Shown: positions 51,795-61,587, counted from the first letter of the stretch. The stretch is 64,000 nt of DNA from an uncultured Hyphomicrobium sp. (GCA_934555825.1 CAKTFJ010000001.1:186001-250000); one strand, 5' to 3'. Notes: generated by a model from the sequence alone, not told the origin. A program made the numbers and translations.

Positions 51795-53009
51795 TCAACG
51801 CGCGGCGTCGCGCCCGAGGGGCAGCGGCTTGATCCAGCATTCGGTCAGGCCGGCGGCTTTGAGTTCAGCGCAGAGCGAGGCTGCCTCGTCCTGCGAGCGT
51901 GGCGGGATGAGCGACAGCCGGTGCCACGTCTTTCCATCCTGGCTTTGCATGGTGTCGACGCGGCCTCGTGCGTCGCCCAGAAGTTGAGGGTGGGCTTCCT
52001 TGAAGTAGCGGAAATCCTGATCGAGCTCTTCGGTACTCGGACGGGTCGCGAGGACGACGAGGTATGGCTGTGTCAGGGGTGCAGCTTTGGCGGGTGGCGT
52101 GACGACGAGAATATCGGAGCCGCCTGTGGGTGCGGCGTCTCCCGGACCCAGGCGACCATCGAACTTTCCGCCAGATGTGCGCGCTGCGATGTGGCTTTCT
52201 TGCGATGCGTCGCCGTTCGAAAGCGCAAAGCTCACGGCGCCCGCAAGCGATGCCGCCACGATGGCGATGCCGGTGACGAGTGTGACGGCGCCGATGGGCG
52301 ATGAGACGAGGGCGAGGAGAGGCCTCTTCGAAGATGCGGTGGCCGGAGAGGGGAGAGGTGCGGGGTGTTGCTGCTGTGGCACCGGTTGACGGTGAGGCGG
52401 GCGGGACTGTGCTGCCGCAGCAGGTGAAGGCCCGCGCGTGACGTGGCTGGGAGCCGCCGCCTGGGGGCGCGCGTTACCGTGAGACGTTGGATGCTGCGCG
52501 CGATGAGCAGGATTTGGCTGCAGCGGCGCATAGGCCGTGGTGTGCTGAGATGCTTGCAATGGCGCGAAGTTCGAGGGCGCCATGCTGTGTGCTTGCGGTG
52601 CGCGTGGAGCGGGCTCAAGGTTGTGGATGCGCGTTTCACGCTCGATTTCACGCGCTGTCGCGATCAGGGCGGCATGCGTCCGTTCTGGATCGGGGCGTCT
52701 TCCGGCGCCGCGTCCACCCGTTCGCACTTCGAGGTCTTCGACCAGGCTGAGGGCGCGGTTGTGGTTTGCGAGAACATGCGTCAGCACGGCCATGTCGAGC
52801 ATCTCGCCGTGCGGGAGGGAGGTCATGATGCCGTCGATCTCGCGCTGGATCTCCGCGATGGCGCGCGCGCCGCTCACAATCTCGTCTGCGATGACTGGGG
52901 GTAGCTGATCGCGCTGTTCGAGAACATCGAGCAGGCGACGCGCGACGTTGATCGAGATCTCGTGGATCTGCCGACGTTCCAGCTCTGTGTCGCGATCGAA
53001 TGCGTTCAT
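51795..53009 (-). CDS. SPOR-like membrane protein with Pro/Ala/His-rich linker
   Basis: 404 residues. An N-terminal helical region (about 10-125) lies in the cytoplasm, then a Pro/Ala/Gln/His-rich linker (about 130-225), a membrane span (about 237-262, [20 protein letters not shown]) and a periplasmic C-terminus resembling a SPOR repeat ([20 protein letters not shown] ... [20 protein letters not shown] ... CWIKPL). SPOR domains bind denuded septal glycan, so a role at the division site is possible. The SPOR match is by pattern only. No clear ribosome site before ATG 53009. Confidence 0.55.
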   Translation of the reverse strand: MNAFDRDTELERRQIHEISINVARRLLDVLEQRDQLPPVIADEIVSGARAIAEIQREIDGIMTSLPHGEMLDMAVLTHVLANHNRALSLVEDLEVRTGGRGAGRRPDPERTHAALIATAREIERETRIHNLEPAPRAPQAHSMAPSNFAPLQASQHTTAYAPLQPNPAHRAQHPTSHGNARPQAAAPSHVTRGPSPAAAAQSRPPHRQPVPQQQHPAPLPSPATASSKRPLLALVSSPIGAVTLVTGIAIVAASLAGAVSFALSNGDASQESHIAARTSGGKFDGRLGPGDAAPTGGSDILVVTPPAKAAPLTQPYLVVLATRPSTEELDQDFRYFKEAHPQLLGDARGRVDTMQSQDGKTWHRLSLIPPRSQDEAASLCAELKAAGLTECWIKPLPLGRDAAR

Positions 53010-53384
53010 GGCGTCGTGAAGCTTCTTCGGTCGGCGGGATGCACATCCTGCCGAGCCCGCGAGGTCGGTTTTGCCCGATCATTTCGGCGCATATCTGTTG
53101 GACCGTTTTCCCTCGGTCGGACAACTTCAGTAACCACATCAGGCGGTTCACGTCGAGTGTATGGCATGAGTGGGTGTGTAGGACGGCTGGTCGTGGGATC
53201 GGGAGGGCGGCGGGTTCCGCCCGAACAGCGTGATGATTTCTCTATGAGTTGAATGACTTATATTGTCATTCTGATGATTTAGACTTGTTCGAGGTTTGTT
53301 TGACTTGAGGCGTTTCTAGAATATTTTAGGTACAGCGTGTGGTTGACGCGATCTTTTGAGCTGAGATCTTAGGGTGAGGCGTCA
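53010..53384. promoter_or_regulatory. A+T-rich divergent promoter region with palindrome
   Basis: About 375 bases between divergent genes, markedly A+T-rich from 53230 to 53360. It contains a perfect inverted repeat GAATGAC / GTCATTC with a 7-base spacer (53251-53271), a plausible operator for an unidentified regulator. No coding frame is credible. Confidence 0.45.
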
Positions 53385-53684
53385 ATGTTTCCACGACAGC
53401 ACAAAACCGCGTTCGATAATGACGACCTTAAGGCGTTGCAGCGGGTCTTCGACGCGGCGTGCGCAGTCCTTCTGCTCGGTCACGAGGATGGTACTCTCCG
53501 TGAGCGGCTCGCACAGTTTGTGTTCGAGATGGCGCAAATGGGCGAGCGTAACGAGATGGTGCTTTGGAACCGCGCCGTGCGCCGGTTCGGAAATTTTGCG
53601 GGCTCGCAGTCAGGACGGGCGTGGCGCGCTGGGCCGCTGATCTTCGCGCGTCGTTCCAATTCGCACCCGTCGTCACGGTTCTGA
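53385..53684 (+). CDS. Conserved hypothetical small protein
   Basis: 99 residues, soluble. Core: DDLKALQRVFDAACAVLLLG and ERLAQFVFEMAQMGERNEMV followed by LWNRAVRRFG, a helical pattern I associate with a short conserved protein of Rhizobiales. GAGG lies 7 bases before the ATG, and a terminator with a T run follows. The last 25 residues are of low complexity. Function unknown. Confidence 0.6.
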   Translation: MFPRQHKTAFDNDDLKALQRVFDAACAVLLLGHEDGTLRERLAQFVFEMAQMGERNEMVLWNRAVRRFGNFAGSQSGRAWRAGPLIFARRSNSHPSSRF

Positions 53685-53708
53685 TCGCCAACGGGCTTGC
53701 AGCGCGCT

Positions 53709-53742
53709 CGGGCCGTGCAGAAATCGGCCCGCTTTATTTTTT
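53709..53742 (+). terminator. Rho-independent terminator
   Basis: CGGGCC / GGCCCG stem (11-base loop) followed by CTTTATTTTTT, 25 bases after the small gene. It overlaps the 3-prime end of the convergent exported-protein gene. Confidence 0.75.
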
Positions 53743-53979
53743 GTCTGCGCCTTTCTTTTGCGTGTCGTTCTTGCTCGACGTGCCGTCGGCTGCCGGAATG
53801 GAGAATCCTTGCTCGATGGACTTCAGCCCGGTGTCGGTTTCGCTTTTTTCGGGTTCGGACGTGGTTGTGGTTTCAGTGGATGTCGTGTCCTTCTTGTCGG
53901 CGTGAGCGATGCTCGTGACTTGGGTGGCCGACACCAGTAGGGCGAGCAGCGCAGCGACGGATGTGGTGGTGCTGTTCAT
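53734..53979 (-). CDS. Small exported Thr/Ser/Lys-rich protein
   Basis: 81 residues: signal peptide (1-27, ending SIAHA) then a low-complexity hydrophilic tail rich in Thr, Ser, Lys, Asp and Glu (DTTSTETTTTSEPEKSETDT). AAGGAG lies 8 bases before the ATG. Looks like a natively disordered periplasmic peptide. Function unknown. Confidence 0.6.
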   Translation of the reverse strand: MNSTTTSVAALLALLVSATQVTSIAHADKKDTTSTETTTTSEPEKSETDTGLKSIEQGFSIPAADGTSSKNDTQKKGADKK

Positions 53980-54019
53980 TTGGCGGCTCCTTTCCGGGCA
54001 GGTGGCTTTGCTTCGTGCG

Positions 54020-54352
54020 CTATTCCAGCGGGCAACCGACGCGTGCGATCTCGCGCTCGATGCGGCCGGTGAGGGTGAGCCAGACCATTCTCAGATCCCC
54101 GCGCAATGACCATAACGGATGAGAGAACGTCGCCGGTGAGTTTTTTTCGAACAGGAGATGCCCCGCCCAGGCAAAACCGTAAGCGACCACGGGTGCCGCG
54201 ACGAGCCATGCGGGATGGAGTGTGATCAGGAAGTTCGCGAAGCAGAGGAGGCCAAGGGCCGTGCCTACGAGATGCAAAGCGCGCGAGCGACGGTCGCAAT
54301 GGGCTCGCAGATAATCGGGCCAAAATTGCTCGAACGTCTTTGGTTTATTCAT
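54020..54352 (-). CDS. DUF962/Mpo1-like membrane protein
   Basis: 110 residues. Seen: FEQFWPDYLRAHCDRRSRAL followed by HLVGTALGLL, and PVVAYGFAWAGHLLFEKNSP followed by ATFSHPLWSLRGDLRM, the hallmark blocks of DUF962. Yeast Mpo1 of this family is an iron-dependent fatty-acid alpha-dioxygenase using conserved His residues, which are present here (Leu-Arg-Ala-His, His-Leu-Val-Gly, Gly-His-Leu). Whether bacterial forms have that activity is open. Two hydrophobic spans. Downstream of the MEKHLA gene by about 90 bases. Confidence 0.85.
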   Translation of the reverse strand: MNKPKTFEQFWPDYLRAHCDRRSRALHLVGTALGLLCFANFLITLHPAWLVAAPVVAYGFAWAGHLLFEKNSPATFSHPLWSLRGDLRMVWLTLTGRIEREIARVGCPLE

Positions 54353-54440
54353 CCATGCCCTCGTCCCGGGTCGGGAGTTGAACGGCTTCAGCGCAACGGC
54401 GGTTCCGGTTCTCTGCGCAGCGCTGAAGGGTGAACGTGTT

Positions 54441-54911
54441 TCAATTCGTAGGTGTGAGTTCCGTCCATTCCGAAAACGCAGCCGCTTGGCCCACCGCGTT
54501 CCCGGAGCCGTCCGTCAGGTTCCACACGGAAGCGTTGGCGATGCGAAAGCGTTTTCCGCTCGCGGAAATGCGCACGCCTGCGTAATCCGAAATGATGCCG
54601 TCGCGCGTTACGCGTTCGAGCAAGTGGGCGCGTTCTTCCCGAAGGAGCGGCTCGGCAGAGAAGCGGGACGGCAGGCGCCGGAACGCCTCGAAATCCATTT
54701 CGAATAGTGCGAGCGCGGTTCGGTTGCCGAAGAAGAAGACGGGATCGGCTTCGGTTCCGTGGGCAACGACGGCGATGGGAGCCTGCCAGAGAGAATCGAT
54801 GGGATCGGTATCGCTGCCGGCGACGAGGGGCTTTCCGGAGAGGCGGGCATAGCTCTCGGATATGCAGGAGATGCGGCGGCGTTCGTCGTCGGTCAGATCT
54901 GAGGCATTCAT
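54441..54911 (-). CDS. MEKHLA-domain protein
   Basis: 156 residues. Contains WQAPIAVVAHGTEADPVFFF followed by GNRTALALFEMDFEAFRRLP, SRFSAEPLLREERAHLLERV and YAGVRISASGKRFRIANASV: the PAS-related MEKHLA domain, found in stand-alone bacterial proteins and plant regulators. A ligand-sensing role is possible. No partner domain here. Lies just downstream of nrdB in the same direction. No strong ribosome site at ATG 54911. Confidence 0.85.
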   Translation of the reverse strand: MNASDLTDDERRRISCISESYARLSGKPLVAGSDTDPIDSLWQAPIAVVAHGTEADPVFFFGNRTALALFEMDFEAFRRLPSRFSAEPLLREERAHLLERVTRDGIISDYAGVRISASGKRFRIANASVWNLTDGSGNAVGQAAAFSEWTELTPTN

Positions 54912-55029
54912 CGCGCAGGCTGTGTGTCGTCGGAGTGCGGAAATGGATCCGCTTATCCTGCCGGAGGCTTGAGGCGTGCGCAACGCCGATCCCCGGGCGG
55001 CCCATGGAGAGCCGCCCAGGTTGTGCGGT

Positions 55030-56160
55030 TTACTCCCAGGAGAGCGCGCCGCCGTTCTGGTATTCGATGACGCGCGTTTCGAAGAAGTTCTTTTCCTTCT
55101 TGAGATCCATGACCTCCGACATCCAGGGGAACGGATTTTCCGTTTCCGCGAACACAGGCGCCAGGCCGAGCTGGCCGCAGCGGCGGTTGGCGATGAAGCG
55201 CATGTACTGCTCGCACAGCGTGGCATTGAGGCCCAGGAGGCCGGATGGCATCGTATCGCGGCCGTAGGCGGCTTCGAGTTGTGCCGCATCGTGCAGCATC
55301 TGACGCACTTCATCCTGGAACGCTTTCGTCCAGAGATGTGGGTTCTCGACCTTGATCTGGTTGATGACGTCAATGCCGAAGTTCAGATGAATGCTCTCGT
55401 CGCGCAGGATGTACTGATACTGCTCGGCGATGCCGACCATCTTGTTGCGGCGGCCAAGCGAGAGGATCTGCGCAAAGCCTGTGTAGAACCACATGCCCTC
55501 AAACACGACGTAAAACGCCACGAGGTCGCGCAGGAAGGCCTGATCGGTTTCCTGCGTGCCGGTTTTGAATTCCGGATCGTCGAGATGCTTCGTGTAGGCG
55601 AGTGCCCAGGCCGCCTTGTCGGTGATGGACGGCACCTCGCGATACATATTGAAAAGCTCGCCTTCGTCGAGACCGAGGCTTTCCACGATGTATTGGAAGG
55701 TGTGCGTGTGCACGGCCTCCTCGAACGCCTGACGCAGCAGATATTGGCGGCACTCGGGGTTTGTGAGGTGGCGGTAGATCGCGAGCACGATGTTGTTGGC
55801 GACGAGGCTTTCGGAGGCGGCGAAGAAGCCGAGATTGCGCTTCACCATGCGCCGCTCGTCTTCGGTGAGGCCGTCGCGCGATTTCCAGAGTGCGATGTCG
55901 GCCTGCATGGAAACCTCCGTCGGCATCCAGTGATTGTTGCAGCCGGAAAGATACTTGTCCCAGGCCCAACCGTATTTCAGCGGCAGGAGCTGGTTCACGT
56001 CGGCGCGGGCGTTGATCATCGCCTTGTCGTCGACGCGGACACGTCCGCCGCTGCGGTCGATATGGCCGAGGCCGGTGGCGCTCTCCGGGCTCGGCGGAAC
56101 GATGGTCGGCGAGGGAGAGACGGATCTGGGGGTTGCGGCTGGTTCTGACCAGTCGAGCAT
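55030..56160 (-). CDS. nrdB: Ribonucleoside-diphosphate reductase beta subunit, class Ic-like (Tyr-less R2)
   Basis: 376 residues. Carries the metal cofactor that starts radical chemistry in NrdA. Metal ligands by alignment: Glu117, Glu148, His151, Glu221, Glu255, His258. The position of the E. coli radical Tyr122 is Phe155 ([12 protein letters not shown]), and that of Asp84 is Glu117. Both substitutions and the spacing equal Chlamydia trachomatis R2 (Glu89, Glu120, His123, Phe127, Glu193, Glu227, His230; constant offset 28), the Mn/Fe class Ic type. Downstream of nrdA by 107 bases; expected to share its riboswitch-controlled transcript. Confidence 0.93.
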   Translation of the reverse strand: MLDWSEPAATPRSVSPSPTIVPPSPESATGLGHIDRSGGRVRVDDKAMINARADVNQLLPLKYGWAWDKYLSGCNNHWMPTEVSMQADIALWKSRDGLTEDERRMVKRNLGFFAASESLVANNIVLAIYRHLTNPECRQYLLRQAFEEAVHTHTFQYIVESLGLDEGELFNMYREVPSITDKAAWALAYTKHLDDPEFKTGTQETDQAFLRDLVAFYVVFEGMWFYTGFAQILSLGRRNKMVGIAEQYQYILRDESIHLNFGIDVINQIKVENPHLWTKAFQDEVRQMLHDAAQLEAAYGRDTMPSGLLGLNATLCEQYMRFIANRRCGQLGLAPVFAETENPFPWMSEVMDLKKEKNFFETRVIEYQNGGALSWE

Positions 56161-56267
56161 GGGAATTCTCCGAAGTAGGACGTGTGTCTGGAGAATGCCG
56201 ACGCATTACTTGCAGGCATTCGAAGTGGGGGCCGGCGCTCGCGGCGCCGGCATTACGCTGCGGTGGC

Positions 56268-59147
56268 CTATTGGCAGGCTTCGCAGGTCGGGTCTTCGAG
56301 CGAGCAGGCGCGGGGAGCGGCGTTCGCTTCGTATGCGTCCGGCGCCGAAAGCATTCCGCCACCGCCAGAGACCGCGTTGAGCTTGCCGTCGGTGCCCTTG
56401 AGCGTCGACTTTTCCACGTGTGTCGCGGACTGGGAGCGCAAGTAGTAGGTTGTTTTCAATCCCCGCTCCCAGGCGAGCCGATAGAGCGCGTCGAGTTTGC
56501 GGCCGTTCGGCGCCGAGATGTAGAGATTGAGCGATTGCGCCTGGTCGATCCACTTCTGCCGGCGAGAGGCGGCGTCTACCAGCCAATGGGAGTCGATCTC
56601 GAAGGCGGTGGCGTACAGCGCCTTGATGTCCTCCGGAACGCGGTCGATGGCGCCGACCGAGCCGTCGAAGTACTTGAGATCCGAGACCATCACCTCATCC
56701 CACAGGCCGCGTGCCTTGAGATCGCGGACGAGATGCGTGTTTACGACCGTGAAGTCTCCCGACATGTTGGACTTGACATAGAGGTTGCGGAACACCGGCT
56801 CGATGGACTGCGCGACGCCGCAGATATTCGAGATCGTGGCGGTCGGCGCAATCGCCATCACGTTGGAATTACGCATGCCGACGGTGCGGACGCGTTCGCG
56901 CAGCGGTTCCCAATCGAGCGTGGTGGACGTGTCGATGCGGAGGTCGTCGCCGCGCGCCCCGCTTAGCAGGGAAATGGAATCGATGGGCAGGATGCCGCGG
57001 CTCCAAAGCGATCCGTCGAACGACGGATAGCGTCCGCGCTCCTCCGCGAGATCGGCGGAGGCCGAAATCGCGTGATAGCTGATCGCTTCCATGCTGGTGT
57101 CGGCGAACGTGACGGCTTCGTCCGATGCGTACGGGATCTTCAGCGTGTGCAGTGCGTCTTGGAAGCCCATCAGACCGAGACCCACAGGCCGATGCCGCAG
57201 ATTGGACCGGCGTGCCTCGGGGATGGTGTAGAAGTTGATGTCGATCACGTTGTCGAGCATCCGCATGGCGGTGTTGACCGTGCGTGCGAGTCTCTCGTGG
57301 TCGAGGCCATCGGCGGTGACGTGGTTTGCGAGGTTGATCGAGCCCAGATTGCAGACGGCGACCTCGTCGTTCGATGTGTTGAGCGTGATCTCGGTGCAAA
57401 GGTTCGACGAATGCACGACGCCGGTATGCTGCTGTGGCGAGCGCAGGTTGCACGGATCCTTGAACGTGATCCACGGATGCCCGGTCTCGAAGAGCATGGT
57501 GAGCATGCGGCGCCAGAGGTCGACTGCGCGCACGCGGCGCGCGATGCGCAACTCCATGCGCTCGGCCTTGGCTTCGTACTCCGCGTAGCGTTCGGCGAAG
57601 GCGCGGCCGTACAAGTCATGGAGGTCGGGGACCTCGTCGGGAGAAAATAGCGTCCAGTGGCTGTCTTCGGCAACGCGCTGCATGAACAGGTCTGGAATCC
57701 AGTGGGCGGTGTTCATGTCGTGCGTGCGGCGGCGGTCGTCGCCGGTGTTCTTCCGGAGATCGAGAAATTCTTCGATGTCGATGTGCCAGGTTTCGAGGTA
57801 GGCGCACACCGCGCCTTTGCGCTTGCCGCCCTGGTTGACGGCAATGGCGGTGTCGTTCGCAACCTTGAGGAAGGGCACGACACCCTGGCTTTCGCCATTG
57901 GTGCCCTTGATGTGGGCGCCGAGACCGCGCACGCGGCTCCAGTCATTGCCAAGCCCGCCCGAATACTTGGCGAGTAGGGCGTTATCCTTCACAGCCTTGA
58001 AGATGCCGTCGAGGTCGTCGGCCACGGTGGTGAGGAAGCACGACGAAAGCTGCGCGCGCGGCGTTCCGGCGTTGAAGAGCGTGGGCGTCGAGCACATGAA
58101 ATCGAACGACGAAATCAGGTCGTAAAACTCGATGGCCTTCGCCTCGCGGTCGATCTCGCGTAGCGCAAGGCCCATCGCGACCCGCATGAAGAACGCTTGG
58201 GGCAGCTCGAAGCGGATACCGCGCGTCTGCAGGAAGTAGCGGTCATAAAGCGTCTGCAGACCGAGGAACTGGAAGCGCATGTCGCGCTCGGGCTTGAGGG
58301 CTGCTCCGAGCCGGCCGAGGTCGAAGCGGGCAAGCTCGGGATCGAGCAGTTCGGCGGCTATGCCTTTGGCGACATAGGCGCGGAAGTACTCGGGATAGCG
58401 TTCGGCCATCTCGGCCTGGCTTGCCCGTTCCGTGCGGCCCGAAACGAAGGAGAGCGCTTCCTCGCGGAGCTGGTCCATCAAGAGGCGGGCGGAGACTTCG
58501 CTGTACGCGGGCTCTGTCTCGATCAGCGTGCGGGCTGCAAGGATGGGTGCGAGCGTCAGCTCATGCGCGGCGATGCCGTCGTAGAGATTGCGATAAGTTT
58601 CGGAGAGGACATCTTCTGCCTTCGCGTCCGCCAAGCCTTCGCAGGCCTCGCGGACGATCAGTGTGAGGCGCTGATGATCGAGCGGGGAGAGCGATCCGTC
58701 GCGGGCTTTGACGTTGAGCGCGGGCTGATCGGGCTCTGTGCTTTGCGCAGCGGCTGCTGCACGTTCTTGTGCGCGGGCTTCGCGATAGAGCACGTAGGCG
58801 CGTGCGACTTTGTGATGCTCGCCGCGCATCAGGACGAGCTCGACCTGATCCTGGATGTCCTCGATGTGGAACGTGCGACCGTGGTCACCCTGGCGCGTAA
58901 GTGCGGAGACGATTTGTGCGGCGAGGTCTTCAACGATCTCGTGCACGCGGCGCGAAGCGGCTGCGCGTCCGCCTTCGACGGCGAGGAACGCTTTCGTCAG
59001 CGCAACGGTGATTTTGGTGGGATCGAACGGCGTGACGGAGCCGTTGCGGCGGATGACTTGCAGCCCCGGTGTGGTGGCTGACTTCTTGACGCTGCCGCCG
59101 GAGACGGATGCGGCGCCGGAGCTTCTGGCTTCTATTGCGATGGACAT
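56268..59147 (-). CDS. nrdA: Ribonucleoside-diphosphate reductase alpha subunit
   Basis: 959 residues from ATG 59147. Catalytic subunit of class I RNR. Two ATP-cone domains are visible (LQVIRRNGSVTPFDPTKITV, about 29-118, and LNVKARDGSLSPLDHQRLTL, about 145-230), then the barrel with AQLSSCFLTT, HSSNLCTEITLNTSNDEVAV followed by CNLGSINLANH, and APTATISNICG. The C-terminal Cys-x-x-Cys (TCEACQ) shuttles electrons. Two ATP-cones imply allosteric activity control by dATP. Start has AAGGGG at 7 bases, inside a possible hairpin; a cobalamin riboswitch precedes it. Confidence 0.96.
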   Translation of the reverse strand: MSIAIEARSSGAASVSGGSVKKSATTPGLQVIRRNGSVTPFDPTKITVALTKAFLAVEGGRAAASRRVHEIVEDLAAQIVSALTRQGDHGRTFHIEDIQDQVELVLMRGEHHKVARAYVLYREARAQERAAAAAQSTEPDQPALNVKARDGSLSPLDHQRLTLIVREACEGLADAKAEDVLSETYRNLYDGIAAHELTLAPILAARTLIETEPAYSEVSARLLMDQLREEALSFVSGRTERASQAEMAERYPEYFRAYVAKGIAAELLDPELARFDLGRLGAALKPERDMRFQFLGLQTLYDRYFLQTRGIRFELPQAFFMRVAMGLALREIDREAKAIEFYDLISSFDFMCSTPTLFNAGTPRAQLSSCFLTTVADDLDGIFKAVKDNALLAKYSGGLGNDWSRVRGLGAHIKGTNGESQGVVPFLKVANDTAIAVNQGGKRKGAVCAYLETWHIDIEEFLDLRKNTGDDRRRTHDMNTAHWIPDLFMQRVAEDSHWTLFSPDEVPDLHDLYGRAFAERYAEYEAKAERMELRIARRVRAVDLWRRMLTMLFETGHPWITFKDPCNLRSPQQHTGVVHSSNLCTEITLNTSNDEVAVCNLGSINLANHVTADGLDHERLARTVNTAMRMLDNVIDINFYTIPEARRSNLRHRPVGLGLMGFQDALHTLKIPYASDEAVTFADTSMEAISYHAISASADLAEERGRYPSFDGSLWSRGILPIDSISLLSGARGDDLRIDTSTTLDWEPLRERVRTVGMRNSNVMAIAPTATISNICGVAQSIEPVFRNLYVKSNMSGDFTVVNTHLVRDLKARGLWDEVMVSDLKYFDGSVGAIDRVPEDIKALYATAFEIDSHWLVDAASRRQKWIDQAQSLNLYISAPNGRKLDALYRLAWERGLKTTYYLRSQSATHVEKSTLKGTDGKLNAVSGGGGMLSAPDAYEANAAPRACSLEDPTCEACQ

Positions 59148-59268
59148 CGGCAAACCCCTTGGAGGAAAAGGGGGCTTGGGCCGAATGGGGACACGCATTC
59201 GTGCCCCCGCACATGCAGAGGCCAGAATACCACCCACCGGGACACCCCGCCCGAGGACGAATAAATCT

Positions 59269-59465
59269 TCGTCACAGGCAGGTCTCCTGGCTCGCAGGTC
59301 AGTGTCATCTGTCTGGCCTTCCCGGTGGCATGCACCAGTGGCCGCTCGCGACAGACAACTCGCTGCTTACAGTTGCGGGGGCAGCCCCGGGATTGCTCGC
59401 CTTCGCAGAAAGCCGAGCGCACCGGGTTCCCTCTTAGCGCCGAGCGGTTCCGCCCAGCGACCCAT
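59269..59465 (-). ncRNA. Cobalamin riboswitch
   Basis: On the minus strand the leader of nrdA contains GGCTGCCCCCGCAACTGTAA (core of AdoCbl riboswitches) and, at its 3-prime end, the B12 box AGCCAGGAGACCTGCC, with the usual GGGAAxxxGGTGCG upstream and the paired GCCAGACAGATG segment between. All classical landmarks are present in order. About 120 bases separate it from the nrdA ATG. Predicted effect: B12 binding turns nrdAB off. Confidence 0.93.
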
Positions 59466-59643
59466 GACGCTTTCAATAGCGTCTGATTCTGAAGGTGCCG
59501 CAAGGCGGGCGCCGCAAGATGTTGCGTGAAACGCGTAGTTGTGGCGCGGCTGTGTATAGATGTTGTGTTTATCGGTGACGGTTGGTGGAATGCCGTTGAC
59601 AGCATCCCCTCCGCGGCGCTCGCGTTTTACGACGGCCGCGACA

Positions 59644-60135
59644 TCACTTGATTTCAGTCGCGTGTTCGGCGGCGATGACAACGATGCCGTCGCCGTCGGC
59701 GACGATCACATCGCCTTCTGCAACCTGAATGCCGGCAATGTCGATGGCGATGTGCGGCGTTCCTTCGCCCCGGCGTGTCGATCTCCTGGGGTTCGTGCCG
59801 ATCGCCTTGATGCCGATGTCGAGGCCTGCCAGGACTGCGGTGTCACGCACGCAGCCGAACACGACGATGCCGCTCCAGCCGTTTGCGACGGCGTCTTTGG
59901 CGATCATGTCGCCGAGGAGCGCGCAGCGCATGCTGCCGCCGCCGTCTACGACGAGAACACGTCCGTTTCCTGGTGTGGCGAGAATCGCTTTTACGCGGGA
60001 ATTGTCCTCGAAGCACTTCACCGTGACGGCGCGCCCGTGAAACGCGAGGCGGCCGCCGAAGTCACGGAAGACCGGCGAGGGGATGCGTGCGTTCTCACCG
60101 TGCTCGTCGGAAAGATCGCAGGTGCTCAATGTCAT
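59644..60135 (-). CDS. RraA-like protein
   Basis: 163 residues. RraA / HMG-aldolase fold: DGGGSMRCALLGDMIAKDAV, GWSGIVVFGCVRDTAVLAGL, and DIGIKAIGTNPRRSTRRGEG. The family includes inhibitors of RNase E and 4-hydroxy-4-methyl-2-oxoglutarate / oxaloacetate-type aldolases; the Arg-Asp pair (GCVRD) used by the aldolases is present, so an aldolase or decarboxylase is as likely as an RNase regulator. Follows the ScfR-type regulator by 22 bases, so may belong to its operon. AAAGGG precedes ATG 60135. Confidence 0.88.
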   Translation of the reverse strand: MTLSTCDLSDEHGENARIPSPVFRDFGGRLAFHGRAVTVKCFEDNSRVKAILATPGNGRVLVVDGGGSMRCALLGDMIAKDAVANGWSGIVVFGCVRDTAVLAGLDIGIKAIGTNPRRSTRRGEGTPHIAIDIAGIQVAEGDVIVADGDGIVVIAAEHATEIK

Positions 60136-60157
60136 CGTTCGCCCTTTCTTTGCTTTG

Positions 60158-61576
60158 TCATGCGACCGGATAGGGTGTGAAGCGTCGCTCGTTCTCGTCA
60201 ATGGCTGTGCGGCGCCCGATGGCGGGAAAAGCGCGTTGCGGGCACGCCGGCCGTTCGCAGATCTTGCAGCCCGCACCGATCGGGACCGCGGCCGATTGAT
60301 CCTTTAAATCGAGGCCTTTTGCATACACGAGCCTGTTGGCGTGGCTCATGTCGCAGCCGAGGCCGATGGCGAAGGTTTTCGACGGTGCGCCGTATCCGCC
60401 TTGCTCGCGCGAGACGGTGCGGGCGATCCAGAGGTAGGTGCGCCCATCCGGCATCGTCGCGAGCTGGGTGAGGATGCGTCCGGGCATGGAGAATGCTTCA
60501 TAGACGTTCCAAAGCGGGCACGATCCGCCGACGCGCGAGAAGTGAAAGTCGGTGGCGGACTGGCGCTTCGAGATGTTGCCTGCACGATCGACGCGCACGA
60601 AGAAGAATGGCACGCCGCGTGCGTTCGCCCGCTGAAGCGTGCTCAGGCGATGGCAGATGGTCTCGAAGCCGACACCGAAGCGTTGGCTCAGCAGCTCGAT
60701 ATCATAGAGGAGCCTTTCGGCCGCTTCGAAGAAGCGCCCGTAGGGCATGATCAACGCGCCGGCGAAGTGATTGGCGAGGCCGATGCGCGCGAGGCGGTAG
60801 GTTTCCTCGCTGCCGGCCGCGGCGTCTCTCGCCAGCTTGTCAATGGTGTCGCCCATTTCGAGGTAGGCGAGCTGTGTGGCCATTTCGAATGCGACCTGGC
60901 CCGGTGTGAGTGTTGAGGAGAGGCGAAGCACGCGGGCAGGCGCGTCGAAGCTGCGTTGGATATGCGTCTGCTCGTTCGGCGTTTCGATCACGACCTGGAT
61001 GCGCAAGCGTTCGCTCAAATAGCGCTTCAAGCCCGAGGCGCAATCTCCGACGTTGAGGCGCGCGGTTGCGAAGAGCCGCTCGGCGGCTTCATCCAGCTCC
61101 GCGAAATAGTTGTGGTGCGCGTAAAAATAATCGCGCACCTGCTCGAAGGGCATCAGCTGCGCCGGCTCCTGTTCCTCTGTGCCGACGCCGAGGCGGGTCG
61201 CCAGCGCATCCGCGCGCTCGGAAGCCTGACGCAGGCGGCGATGCTGCTTCACGATCGCGCGCCCTACGGACGGCATATTGGAGGCGATCTCACGAATTTC
61301 CGTGAGGGCGATTTCTTCGTCGAGGCCGGGATCGGCCAGCACGTCGCGCAAATCCGCGATGAGGCGCGCTTCCTCGTCCTCGGAAAAGAGCTGCACGTCG
61401 ACGCCAAACACCGCGTTGATCTTGAGCAGGATGGGGACGGTCAGCGGGCGCTGGTTCTTCTCGAGCTGGTTGAGGTAGCTCGCCGAGAGATCGAGCGCGC
61501 GTGCAAGGGCAACCTGGGTCAGGCCGCGTTCTTCCCTGAGACGCCTCAGGCGCACCCCCATGAAGGCTTTCCGCAT
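60158..61576 (-). CDS. XRE/ScfR-family (RamB-like) transcriptional regulator
   Basis: 472 residues. N-terminal helix-turn-helix ([36 protein letters not shown]), a long DUF955/peptidase-like centre with [20 protein letters not shown], and a DUF2083-type C-terminus with a Cys cluster ([16 protein letters not shown]). This layout is that of RamB, PrpR and PccR, which sense acyl-CoAs and control acetate or propionate genes through TTTGCAAA-like sites. Divergent from aceA, with repeated TTCGCAAA elements between them, so it is the probable regulator of aceA and itself. Start is the ATG at 61576; one at 61588 is possible. Confidence 0.88.
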   Translation of the reverse strand: MRKAFMGVRLRRLREERGLTQVALARALDLSASYLNQLEKNQRPLTVPILLKINAVFGVDVQLFSEDEEARLIADLRDVLADPGLDEEIALTEIREIASNMPSVGRAIVKQHRRLRQASERADALATRLGVGTEEQEPAQLMPFEQVRDYFYAHHNYFAELDEAAERLFATARLNVGDCASGLKRYLSERLRIQVVIETPNEQTHIQRSFDAPARVLRLSSTLTPGQVAFEMATQLAYLEMGDTIDKLARDAAAGSEETYRLARIGLANHFAGALIMPYGRFFEAAERLLYDIELLSQRFGVGFETICHRLSTLQRANARGVPFFFVRVDRAGNISKRQSATDFHFSRVGGSCPLWNVYEAFSMPGRILTQLATMPDGRTYLWIARTVSREQGGYGAPSKTFAIGLGCDMSHANRLVYAKGLDLKDQSAAVPIGAGCKICERPACPQRAFPAIGRRTAIDENERRFTPYPVA

Positions 61577-61587
61577 TGGTGGCCTCA

